Both the position numbers and the translations under genes were made by a program. The notes beneath the pieces are model-generated. The model searched no databases. It was given only the letters and a program-made list of their open reading frames with translations, and was not told where the DNA came from. This document shows, one piece after another, positions 6,857-13,093 of a stretch of 13,193 nt of DNA; the stretch's first letter is position 1, and every line of letters begins with the position of its first letter. The stretch comes from Actinomycetes bacterium (GTDB taxonomy: Bacteria; Actinomycetota; Acidimicrobiia; Spongiisociales; UBA5794): NCBI GenBank assembly GCA_024640745.1, contig JAHEEL010000046.1, positions 1 to 13,193 on the forward strand, in the 5' to 3' direction.

Positions 6857-7091
6857 GGTGTCGTTCATTGCAGGAATCGTTGATCGCAACGGCGGATACG
6901 CTCGTGGCGCGCAACGCGGCCGAGATGCTCGCCGAATCGTAACCGACGGTCTCGACCGCAATATCGCCCTGCAGCCCCTGGGCGGTCGGGCCGGCCGGAG
7001 TCGGACGTCGGCCGCAATCGAACCGGGCCGGTGTCACCGGATCGGCTCTGGCTGCTGCCGCGCCGCAGTACCTTCGGCCGCGCCGCGAAGA
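6857..7091. other. Non-coding gap upstream of the copper chaperone gene
   Basis: This is 235 bp with no convincing gene on either strand. It holds a 13-bp palindrome CCGGTGTCACCGG (7028-7040), which could be an operator or a simple hairpin. It also holds a 10-bp direct repeat GCCGCGCCGC (7057-7066 and 7077-7086) close behind the NAD(P)HX repair gene. No clear promoter could be fixed by eye, although the copper chaperone promoter should be here. Confidence 0.4.
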
Positions 7092-8498
7092 TCAGCGGCC
7101 GATTTCGACGGACAGTCCGGTGGCTGTGACGGTCTCGACCTCCGCCAGCCGGGCGCCCGCCGCTCCGTGGTGATAGGCCGCCGATCGCGCAGCAACGGCG
7201 GCGGGAAGGCCTCCCGCTGCGTAGGCCGCCGTCATTCCGGTCAGCACGTCACCGGTGCCGATCGTCGCAAGCTCTGGGCCGCCGCTCGTCACCACCCACG
7301 TTGCCTCTCCGTCGGTCACGAAGGTGGGGTTGCCCTTGAGCAGCACGACCGCGCCGTGCTCGGTGGCGAGCGACGCCGCCCCGATGTACGTTGCCTCACC
7401 TCCGGTGAGTCGGGCAAACTCGCCGGTGTGCGGCGTGATGATCGTGGCACCGTCGCGCCCGAGGGCGGCCGGCCCGTCGAGCGCGTTGAGTCCGTCCGCA
7501 TCCAGCACGATCGTTCCGCGCCAGCGCTCGAGCAGCGACTCGACGAAGCCGTGTTCGACGGAGCCCAATCCCGGTCCGAGCGCGAGCACGTCGTACCGAT
7601 CGGCGGCGCCGAGGACTTCGGCGGCGTCGCCTGGGGTGAAGCGCGTGCCGGCTCCGATCCCTCGATTCATCACCCCGGGATCCATCGATGCGTAGACCAT
7701 TTGCAGCCCGCCGGGGCAGATCACGGTTGCGGCTCCGGCGCCCGCCGCGAGCGCGGATCGGGCGGTGAGCATCGGCGCGCCGGTGATTCCGGGGGAGCCA
7801 CCAACCACCGCGACGGAGCCGACCGACCACTTGTGGGCGTGTCGCGTCCGCACCGGCGTCGGAGCATCCCCTGCCTCACAAAGCATCAGCTCCGGGCGTG
7901 GGTCACCGAGTCCGATGTCGAACACGATCAACTCGCCACTGCGTTCGGGTCCCTCTTCGAGAACGTGCCCCGTCTTCGCCGCCTGGAAGGTGACGGTGAC
8001 GTCCGCGAAGAAGCCCGCTCCGGCAACGAGGCCGGTTGCTGCGTCGAGTCCGGACGGCACATCGACGGCGAGCACGGGCGTGTCGAGGAGCGTCCACGGG
8101 ACCGCTTCGTCGGGCAGCGCACCCCGGAAGCCAACGCCAAAGAGCGCGTCGATGATGAGGTCGGAGCGTTCGACCGCTGCAAATGGACCGATCCTTGCTC
8201 CGGCGCGAACCGCTGCGAGGGCCGCCATCCTTGCCGGAGATGCATCCCCTCTCGGGTATCCGAATGGGCAAACCGTCACCCGTACCCCGCGGCGCGCGAG
8301 GTGTTTGGCCGCGACGTACCCGTCACCGCCGTTGTTGCCTCGGCCGGCGAGCACGGTTACACGACTCCCATAGCCGATCCCCATCTCGGTCGCTGCCAGC
8401 GCGACTCCCAGCCCCGCACGCTCCATCAACAACTCCGGTGGGTCCTCCGCGACGAGATCGAGCCGATTCGATTCAGCAGGCGTGATGAGGGGTTCCAT
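7092..8498 (-). CDS. nnr: Bifunctional NAD(P)H-hydrate epimerase / ADP-dependent (S)-NAD(P)H-hydrate dehydratase
   Basis: This enzyme repairs hydrated NADH and NADPH: the N-terminal YjeF_N domain interconverts R- and S-NAD(P)HX, and the C-terminal ribokinase-like domain dehydrates the S form using ADP. The protein is 468 residues. Epimerase motifs are GRGNNGGDGYVA at residues 53-64 and AVDVPSGLDAATG. Dehydratase motifs are GSPGITGAPMLTARSAL, ALGPGLGS, VLDADGLNAL, TPHTGEFARL, LLKGNPT and GTGD with Asp417. ATG 8498 is the start because MEPLITPAE matches the usual N-terminus; the frame stays open upstream only because it runs through heptamer repeats. The start codon lies 6 nt behind a TACACT -10 box with no ribosome-binding site, suggesting leaderless translation. 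It is downstream of the decarboxylase on the same strand. Confidence 0.93.
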   Translation of the reverse strand: MEPLITPAESNRLDLVAEDPPELLMERAGLGVALAATEMGIGYGSRVTVLAGRGNNGGDGYVAAKHLARRGVRVTVCPFGYPRGDASPARMAALAAVRAGARIGPFAAVERSDLIIDALFGVGFRGALPDEAVPWTLLDTPVLAVDVPSGLDAATGLVAGAGFFADVTVTFQAAKTGHVLEEGPERSGELIVFDIGLGDPRPELMLCEAGDAPTPVRTRHAHKWSVGSVAVVGGSPGITGAPMLTARSALAAGAGAATVICPGGLQMVYASMDPGVMNRGIGAGTRFTPGDAAEVLGAADRYDVLALGPGLGSVEHGFVESLLERWRGTIVLDADGLNALDGPAALGRDGATIITPHTGEFARLTGGEATYIGAASLATEHGAVVLLKGNPTFVTDGEATWVVTSGGPELATIGTGDVLTGMTAAYAAGGLPAAVAARSAAYHHGAAGARLAEVETVTATGLSVEIGR

Positions 8499-8504
8499 GA
8501 CCCG

Positions 8505-8510
8505 AGTGTA
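8505..8510 (-). promoter_or_regulatory. Leaderless-type -10 box for the NAD(P)HX repair gene
   Basis: On the minus strand TACACT ends 6 nt before the ATG at 8498. This is the spacing expected when transcription begins at the start codon itself, a common arrangement in Actinomycetota. No Shine-Dalgarno sequence is present. The corresponding -35 position falls inside the first units of the heptamer array, so no good -35 is visible. Confidence 0.5.
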
Positions 8511-8520
8511 TTGCTGCAGG

Positions 8521-8677
8521 AGACACGAGACGAGAGACGCTAGACAAGAGACACGAGACCAGAGACACGAGACCAGAGACACGAGACAGGGGACCTCGCC
8601 GATCAGCCCGGTCTAGCGTCTAGCGTCTAGCGTCTCTCGTCTCTCGTCTCTCGTCTCGTGTCTGGCGTCTCTGGTCC
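8521..8677. repeat. Large inverted heptamer array B (10 units + 10 units)
   Basis: Ten direct units of AGACNNN fill 8521-8590: AGACACG, AGACGAG, AGACGCT, AGACAAG, AGACACG, AGACCAG, AGACACG, AGACCAG, AGACACG, AGACAGG. After a 17-bp centre come ten units of NNNGTCT in 8608-8677: CCGGTCT, three AGCGTCT, three CTCGTCT, CGTGTCT, GGCGTCT and a degenerate CTGGTCC. The register is unbroken, and the arms are symmetric at the AGAC/GTCT positions while the NNN bases mostly do not mirror. The array fills the gap between the decarboxylase stop (8697) and the NAD(P)HX gene promoter (8505-8510). It is not coding; translated frames give short cyclic junk. Confidence 0.9.
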
Positions 8678-8696
8678 CGCAATGGGCGACCGGCAC

Positions 8697-10079
8697 CTAT
8701 GTCCTGCGGACCGTTGTCTCGATCAGCTCCCACAACCGCGCGACATGTGCCGCGGTTGTCGTCGTCTGGCCGATCGAGACCCGGACGAAGTGCCTCCCGT
8801 CGATCACCGAGGGCGTCACATAGGCCCATCCGGACGCGTTGACACCCGCAGCGAGTGCATCCGTTGCATCATCACCGAGGATGTGGCGAAACGACACGAG
8901 GCCAAATGGGACCGGAGCAACGAGCTCGAGGTCGGGGTGGGCGTCGATGCGAGAAGCCAGGTCGGTCGCGAGCGCCATGTGCTCGCGCACATGGTGCCGG
9001 ATTCCTTCGGCTCCGTAGGCTCTGAGGACGAACCAGAGCTTGAGTGCCCGAAAACGGCGCCCCAGCGGGACGTGCCAGTCTCGGTAGTCGATCACCCGGC
9101 CGGACTCCGATGCTTTGTTTCTCAAGTACGGAGGCAGGATGCTCAGCGCTTCGATCAGCGGCCGCCGGTCGGCGACATAGAAGAGCGAGCAATCGAAGTT
9201 GGTGAACATCCACTTGTGGGGGTTGAACGTGTAGGAGTCGACAAGATCCAGACCGGCTTGGTAGTGGCGATACTCGGGACAGATCATGGCCGTGCCGGCA
9301 TACGCCGCATCCACGTGGTGCCAGAGCCCGTGAGACCGGGCAATCTCCCCGATCGCCCGCACCGGATCCACCGCCGTAGTGCCCGTCGTGCCGACTGCCG
9401 AGACCACCGCAACCGGCAGGAGTCCGGCAGCGAGGTCCGCCTCAACTGCCACTTTCAGAGCTTCGGGTCGCATCGCGTAGCGGTCGTCGACCGGAATGAA
9501 CCGCGTATGACCGTAACCGGCGACACGCGAACCCTTCTCGATCGAGGAGTGGGCTTGCTCCGACGCATACGCCACCATCCGTTCGACGTCGCCTTCAGCG
9601 TGCTCGCGAGCAACGACGAGCGCCGTGTGGGTCGAGTCGGACGCGCTCATCTGGATGACGCCACCCCCCGGACCGGTGGTCTTCCACTCGTGCGGCAATC
9701 CGAGCAGATCAACGAGCCAGTCGGCAACAACGTGTTCTAGCTCTGTTGCTGCGGGGCTCGTAGACCACAGCATGCCCTGAACACCCAGACCGGCCGAGAC
9801 GAGTTCTCCGAGAATCGATGGAGGCGACGAGTTGGCGGGAAAGTAGCCGAACCACCCGGGAGACTGCCAATGCGTGATGCCGGGCATCACGACTCGATCG
9901 AGATCCGCCAACACCGCATCGAACGGCTCGGGATAGTCCGGCGGCGCATCCGGGAGCATCGCGCGAATCTCTCCTGGCTCCACGCCCGGGAGCACCGGTC
10001 GATCACCGACACCCGCCAGGTAGTCGGCGACCCAGTCGACTACCTCGTGCCCGTACCGTCGGAAGTCCTCAGGAGACAT
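8697..10079 (-). CDS. Group II PLP-dependent amino acid decarboxylase (aromatic-L-amino-acid decarboxylase family)
   Basis: This is a 460-residue cytoplasmic pyridoxal-phosphate enzyme of fold type I. It begins MSPEDFRRYGHEVVDWVADYL, the usual opening of this family, and continues with PGITHWQSPGWFGYFPA, WSTSPAATELEHVVADWL and GGGVIQMSASDSTHTALVVAR. HVDAAYAG carries Asp257, which contacts the PLP pyridine nitrogen. NPHKW carries Lys289, the Schiff-base lysine. LGRRFRALKLWFVLRAYG follows near the C-terminus. The overall pattern is of the aromatic/tryptophan/tyrosine decarboxylase branch, not GadB. The substrate cannot be read from the sequence, and no transporter or partner gene is adjacent. 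ATG 10079 fits homologues; the frame stays open upstream only through heptamer repeats. It is bracketed by heptamer arrays on both sides. Confidence 0.9.
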   Translation of the reverse strand: MSPEDFRRYGHEVVDWVADYLAGVGDRPVLPGVEPGEIRAMLPDAPPDYPEPFDAVLADLDRVVMPGITHWQSPGWFGYFPANSSPPSILGELVSAGLGVQGMLWSTSPAATELEHVVADWLVDLLGLPHEWKTTGPGGGVIQMSASDSTHTALVVAREHAEGDVERMVAYASEQAHSSIEKGSRVAGYGHTRFIPVDDRYAMRPEALKVAVEADLAAGLLPVAVVSAVGTTGTTAVDPVRAIGEIARSHGLWHHVDAAYAGTAMICPEYRHYQAGLDLVDSYTFNPHKWMFTNFDCSLFYVADRRPLIEALSILPPYLRNKASESGRVIDYRDWHVPLGRRFRALKLWFVLRAYGAEGIRHHVREHMALATDLASRIDAHPDLELVAPVPFGLVSFRHILGDDATDALAAGVNASGWAYVTPSVIDGRHFVRVSIGQTTTTAAHVARLWELIETTVRRT

Positions 10080-10087
10080 GTGATACG

Positions 10088-10136
10088 AGTCACCGGACCC
10101 CAGTCCCCAGTCGCCGGACGGAAGCCCGGAGTCGTC
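10088..10136. repeat. Heptamer array C1, CCCCAGT type
   Basis: Seven successive 7-bp units run through this stretch: AGTCACC, GGACCCC, AGTCCCC, AGTCGCC, GGACGGA, AGCCCGG, AGTCGTC. Two exact CCCCAGT units are at 10098-10111. It begins 9 bp upstream of the decarboxylase start codon and so lies in that gene's 5' region. It ends at a 5-bp stem hairpin CCGAG/CTCGG (10136-10148) that leads into array C2. Confidence 0.7.
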
Positions 10137-10146
10137 CGAGTCGCTC

Positions 10147-10181
10147 GGTGTCTCGTGTCTCATATCTCGTCTCTCGTGTCC
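10147..10181. repeat. Heptamer array C2, NNNGTCT type
   Basis: Five units in register, GGTGTCT, CGTGTCT, CATATCT, CGTCTCT and CGTGTCC, three of which keep the GTC core. The vocabulary is the same as arrays A and B, with CGTGTCT occurring in all three. It ends 16 bp from the stop codon of the Nudix gene, in the 118-bp gap before the decarboxylase. Confidence 0.7.
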
Positions 10182-10197
10182 CGCTGCTTGCCACTCG

Positions 10198-10731
10198 CTA
10201 CCGCAGAAACTGCAACAACTCGCGGACCATGAATGCAGTCGCGCCCCACAGGGTCCCCTCTTCGAACTCATAGAACCACAGCCGGTGGCCGTACCAGTCA
10301 CGCGATGTCCATCGATCCTCGTCGAGGAGATGGTCGATGGGAGGTTCGATGATGCTGTGAACCTCGGCCGGGTCGGGAACGAGCTCGGCCGGCCGGTCGA
10401 TGCGAGCCACCACCGGGATGATGAGCGTGGTGCGGTTCCTCGTCGTCACCGGCGTGAGACCGCCGATGATCTCGACGACGTTCTCGGGCGGGAGCCGAAT
10501 CTCCTCCCACGCTTCGCGTTTCGCAGTGTCGATCGGCCCCTCGCCTCCCTCGCGCCCGCCGCCGGGAAACACAACGTCCCCCGGGTGTGTGCGCATGTGC
10601 TCCGGCCGCCGCGTGAAGATGATGCGATCGAAACCGTCCCGGTCCTCGTAGAGCGGAACCATCACGGCATAGCGGGCCTCCGCAGGCGATGCCACGGGCG
10701 GGAGTGCTTCGAGTCGGCTCCAGAGGTCCAT
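10198..10731 (-). CDS. Nudix hydrolase, CoA-pyrophosphatase-like
   Basis: This 177-residue protein belongs to the Nudix family that cleaves nucleoside diphosphates linked to another group. The segment IIFTRRPEHMRTHPGDVVFPGG (residues 37-58) matches the motif that precedes the Nudix box in CoA diphosphatases of the NUDT7/8 and YeaB type. The box runs from Gly58 to Leu80 with Glu64, Arg72-Glu73 and the metal-binding Glu76-Glu77. The usual Gly near its end is Arg79 (CGG codon). The likely substrate is CoA or acyl-CoA. ATG 10731 was chosen because it gives the family's usual N-terminus and length; longer in-frame starts would overlap the divergent GNAT gene. A TATGCT -10 box ends 6 nt before this ATG, although GGAG also touches it. 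Confidence 0.85.
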   Translation of the reverse strand: MDLWSRLEALPPVASPAEARYAVMVPLYEDRDGFDRIIFTRRPEHMRTHPGDVVFPGGGREGGEGPIDTAKREAWEEIRLPPENVVEIIGGLTPVTTRNRTTLIIPVVARIDRPAELVPDPAEVHSIIEPPIDHLLDEDRWTSRDWYGHRLWFYEFEEGTLWGATAFMVRELLQFLR

Positions 10732-10737
10732 CTCCAG

Positions 10738-10743
10738 AGCATA
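10738..10743 (-). promoter_or_regulatory. Leaderless-type -10 box for the Nudix gene
   Basis: On the minus strand TATGCT is followed by 6 nt and then ATG 10731. The spacing is the same as for the NAD(P)HX repair gene. It lies inside the 31-bp divergent gap, 6 bp from the -10 box of the opposite gene. No clear -35 can be seen. Confidence 0.45.
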
Positions 10744-10749
10744 ATTCGA

Positions 10750-10755
10750 TAGGCT
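10750..10755 (+). promoter_or_regulatory. Leaderless-type -10 box for the GNAT gene
   Basis: TAGGCT is followed by 7 nt and then ATG 10763, with no ribosome-binding site between. Together with the opposite -10 box, it fills the 31-bp gap. The -35 zones of both promoters must lie inside the opposing gene, so the two RNA polymerase sites overlap. Confidence 0.45.
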
Positions 10756-10762
10756 GCGCCCA

Positions 10763-11368
10763 ATGTCGAAGACCATCAACAGCCGCCCCCGGCACACGCC
10801 ACGGCTCTTGCTCAGGCCGTTCCGCCGGCGCGACGTGACGCCGATGCACGACGCCATCCGCGCATCGCTTCCCGAGCTCGTTCAGTGGTTGCCGTGGGCA
10901 ATCGGCTACGACCGCTCAGTTGCTCAACGGTTCGTACGCGAATCGGCGTCTGCGTGGAACGATGGCCGGGCATTTGACTTTGCGCTGCGCCTGCCGGACG
11001 AGCCCGATTTCCACGTCGGCAACGTGTCGGTCTGGCCGACGTCCATGCCGAATCGCATCGGAGAGATCGGATATTGGATCCGCTCCGACCTGACAGGAGA
11101 GGGACTCGGGACGGAAGCGACGGCGCGGGCCCTGCAGATCGGTTTCGAAGAACTCGAGTATCACAAGGTCATCCTCCGCATCGCTGCTGGCAACGAGCGA
11201 TCCGATCGAATCGCCAAGCGCGTCGGCTTCAACTACGACGGCATGCTCCGCCACGAGGTCCGCGTCGGCGACAACTGGCTCGACCATTCGGCCTGGAGCG
11301 TCCTCGAACTCGAATGGCCCGGTATCAAGCGGCAACTCCGTGCCGACGGCCTGCTGCGGCGGCGCTAG
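10763..11368 (+). CDS. GNAT family N-acetyltransferase, RimJ/RimL-like
   Basis: This 201-residue protein has the RimJ/RimL-type GNAT layout. The N-terminal strand TPRLLLRPFRRRDVTPMHDAI is followed by LPWAIGYD and IGEIGYWIRSDLTGEGLGTEATARAL. The acetyl-CoA pyrophosphate loop TGEGLGTEA starts at residue 111. Then come LEYHKVILRIAAGNERSDRIAKRVGF and GMLRHEVRVGDNWLDHSAWSVLE, the normal C-terminal half. The family transfers acetyl from acetyl-CoA to amines, in some members the N-termini of ribosomal proteins; the substrate here is unknown. It is transcribed divergently from the Nudix gene and converges on groEL across a strong hairpin. Confidence 0.88.
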   Translation: MSKTINSRPRHTPRLLLRPFRRRDVTPMHDAIRASLPELVQWLPWAIGYDRSVAQRFVRESASAWNDGRAFDFALRLPDEPDFHVGNVSVWPTSMPNRIGEIGYWIRSDLTGEGLGTEATARALQIGFEELEYHKVILRIAAGNERSDRIAKRVGFNYDGMLRHEVRVGDNWLDHSAWSVLELEWPGIKRQLRADGLLRRR

Positions 11369-11379
11369 GCAACCGCGCA

Positions 11380-11407
11380 GAAGGGCGGCCCCTTGGGGCC
11401 GCCCTTC
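11380..11407. terminator. Bidirectional hairpin terminator between the GNAT gene and groEL
   Basis: A 13-bp perfect inverted repeat (11380-11392 and 11395-11407) with a GGGCGGCCCC core and a TT centre; in RNA the inner pairs open to a small loop. It sits 11 bp behind the GNAT stop and 25 bp from the groEL stop, between convergent genes. The T-run behind it is weak on the plus strand (CTTCCTTCG) and absent on the minus strand. Confidence 0.8.
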
Positions 11408-11413
11408 CTTCGT

Positions 11414-11434
11414 GGCTGGTAGCTGGTAGCCCCT
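11414..11434. repeat. Short heptamer run D, at the groEL stop codon
   Basis: Three 7-bp units, GGCTGGT, AGCTGGT and AGCCCCT, the first two nearly identical. The run overlaps the groEL stop codon (11433-11435). Like the other arrays it lies right behind a minus-strand gene, but its unit differs from AGACNNN. Three units alone would be weak evidence. Confidence 0.45.
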
Positions 11435-13079
11435 AGAAGTCCATTCCACCCATGCCGCCGCCGTGGTCATGACCACCCGGCATCGCTGGGGCTTCTTCCT
11501 TCCGCTCGACGACCAGCGCCTCGGTGGTGACGAGCAGCGCGGCAATGGATGCCGCATTCTGCAGCGTCGACCGCGTCACCTTGGCGGGATCGATGATGCC
11601 CGCGTCGATGAGATCGGTGTATTCACCCGTCGCCGCGTTGAAGCCTTCGCTACCGGTGCACTCGTTGAGCACCTTGTTGACGACGACGCCACCCTCAAAC
11701 CCGGCATTCACCGAGATCTGACGGAGCGGAGCCTCGAGCGCACGCTTGACGATCTGGCGCCCGGCCTTCACGTCGTCGCTACCGCCGCGGAGTTTGTCCA
11801 CGGCATCGCCGGAACGGAGCAGAGCAACGCCACCACCGGGGACGATGCCCTCCTCGACCGCAGCACGCGTCGCCTGGATGGCATCCTCGATGCGGTGCTT
11901 CTTCTCGTTCAGCTCGACCTCGGTCGCGGCGCCGACCTTGATGATGGCCACACCGCCCGAGAGCTTCGCGAGACGCTCGGCGAGCTTCTCACGGTCCCAG
12001 TCGGAATCCGAGTTCTCGATCTCCGAGCGGATCTGCTTCACGCGGGCCTCGACGTCGGCATGGCTGCCGGCGCCTTCGACAATCGTCGTGTTGTCCTTCG
12101 AGATGACGACCTTGCGGGCCTTCCCGAGCAGGTCCATCGTGACGCTATCGAGCTTGAGACCGACCTCTTCCGAGATCACGGTTCCGCCCGTGAGCACGGC
12201 GATGTCCTGGAGCTGGGCCTTGCGGCGCTCGCCGAATCCGGGTGCCTTCACGGCCACCGAGACAAACGTGCCGCGGATCTTGTTCACGACGAGAGTCGCG
12301 AGGGCTTCGCCCTCGACATCCTCGGCGATGATCAACAGCGGCTTGCCCGACTGCATGACCTTCTCGAGCACCGGAAGCATGTCCTGGACCGAGCTGATCT
12401 TCGAGTTGACGATCAGGATGTACGGGTCGTCGAGAACGGCCTCCTGCCGATCGGGGTCGGTGATGAAGTACGGCGAGATGTAGCCCTTGTCGAACTGCAT
12501 ACCCTCGGTGAACTCGAGCTCGACACCGAACGTCTGGCTGTCCTCGACGGTGATGACACCCTCGTTGCCGACCTTCTGCATGGCGTCGGCGATACGCTCG
12601 CCGATGACCCGGTCGGCTGCCGAATTCGCTGCAACGTAGGCGATCGCGCCCTTGTCGTCGCTCGACACCGTGGCCGCCGCTTCGGCGATGTTCTCCACGA
12701 CGCGTGCAACGGCTTCCTCGATGCCGGTCTTCATCTCCATCGGATTCGCACCGGCGGCGACGAGTCGCAGCCCGTCCTGGACCATGGCCTGGGCGAGCAC
12801 GGTGGCGGTCGTTGTTCCGTCACCGGCAACATCGTTGGTCTTGTTCGCGACTTCCTTGGCGAGCTGCGCACCCATGTTCTCATAGGGATCGTCCAGCTCG
12901 ATTTCCTTGGCGATCGTCACGCCGTCGTTCGTGATCGTGGGAGCGCCCCACTTCTTCTCGAGGACGACATTGCGGCCCTTCGGGCCGAGCGTCACCTTGA
13001 CGGTGTCGGCGAGCTTGTCGACGCCCGCCTGGAGGCCGCGGCGGGCCTCCTCGTTGAAACGGAGTTCTTTTGCTGCCAT
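11433..13079 (-). CDS. groEL: 60-kDa chaperonin GroEL
   Basis: This is the ATP-driven cytoplasmic folding chamber that works with GroES. The 548 residues align end to end with bacterial GroEL: KELRFNEEARRGLQAGVDKLADTV, LGPKGRNVVLEKKWGAP, the nucleotide loop GDGTTT at 86-91 with catalytic Asp87, EGMQFDKGYISPYFITD, KAPGFGERRK, ATEVELNEKKHRIEDA and VPGGGVALLR. The C-terminus GGHDHGGGMGGMDF carries the Gly/Met tail that lines the cavity of the main chaperonin, with two His residues. It forms an operon with groES: the AGGAGGA ribosome-binding site overlaps the groES stop and lies 7 nt before ATG 13079. The promoter and any CIRCE or HAIR operator would lie upstream of groES, outside the window. Confidence 0.98.
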   Translation of the reverse strand: MAAKELRFNEEARRGLQAGVDKLADTVKVTLGPKGRNVVLEKKWGAPTITNDGVTIAKEIELDDPYENMGAQLAKEVANKTNDVAGDGTTTATVLAQAMVQDGLRLVAAGANPMEMKTGIEEAVARVVENIAEAAATVSSDDKGAIAYVAANSAADRVIGERIADAMQKVGNEGVITVEDSQTFGVELEFTEGMQFDKGYISPYFITDPDRQEAVLDDPYILIVNSKISSVQDMLPVLEKVMQSGKPLLIIAEDVEGEALATLVVNKIRGTFVSVAVKAPGFGERRKAQLQDIAVLTGGTVISEEVGLKLDSVTMDLLGKARKVVISKDNTTIVEGAGSHADVEARVKQIRSEIENSDSDWDREKLAERLAKLSGGVAIIKVGAATEVELNEKKHRIEDAIQATRAAVEEGIVPGGGVALLRSGDAVDKLRGGSDDVKAGRQIVKRALEAPLRQISVNAGFEGGVVVNKVLNECTGSEGFNAATGEYTDLIDAGIIDPAKVTRSTLQNAASIAALLVTTEALVVERKEEAPAMPGGHDHGGGMGGMDF

Positions 13080-13086
13080 TGAGTAT

Positions 13087-13093
13087 TCCTCCT
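13087..13093 (-). promoter_or_regulatory. groEL ribosome-binding site overlapping the groES stop codon
   Basis: AGGAGGA on the minus strand shares its first bases with the groES stop TAG (13094-13092) and is 7 nt from the groEL ATG. This is a near-perfect Shine-Dalgarno sequence, stronger than that of most other genes here, and suggests translational coupling. Confidence 0.85.

Noticed and set aside
6995..7045. tRNA on the minus strand, suggested by a GGTTCGATT stretch
   Set aside because: The flanking bases do not pair as a T stem, and no acceptor or anticodon arms can be drawn.
6711..8543. 610-codon plus-strand frame opposite the NAD(P)HX repair gene
   Set aside because: It has no recognisable motifs and spans an intergenic gap plus the antisense of a clear enzyme.
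8499..8582. N-terminal extension of the NAD(P)HX repair enzyme
   Set aside because: The extension would be translated heptamer repeat; homologous sequence starts at ATG 8498.
8521..8677. CRISPR array
   Set aside because: Units are 7 bp back to back with no unique spacers and no cas genes; the two halves are inverted.
10080..10301. N-terminal extension of the decarboxylase
   Set aside because: It would run through arrays C1 and C2 and into the Nudix coding region; family sequence starts at ATG 10079.
11463..13082. 539-codon plus-strand frame opposite groEL
   Set aside because: It is a composition shadow of groEL, full of Asp/Arg/His/Leu strings without any domain.
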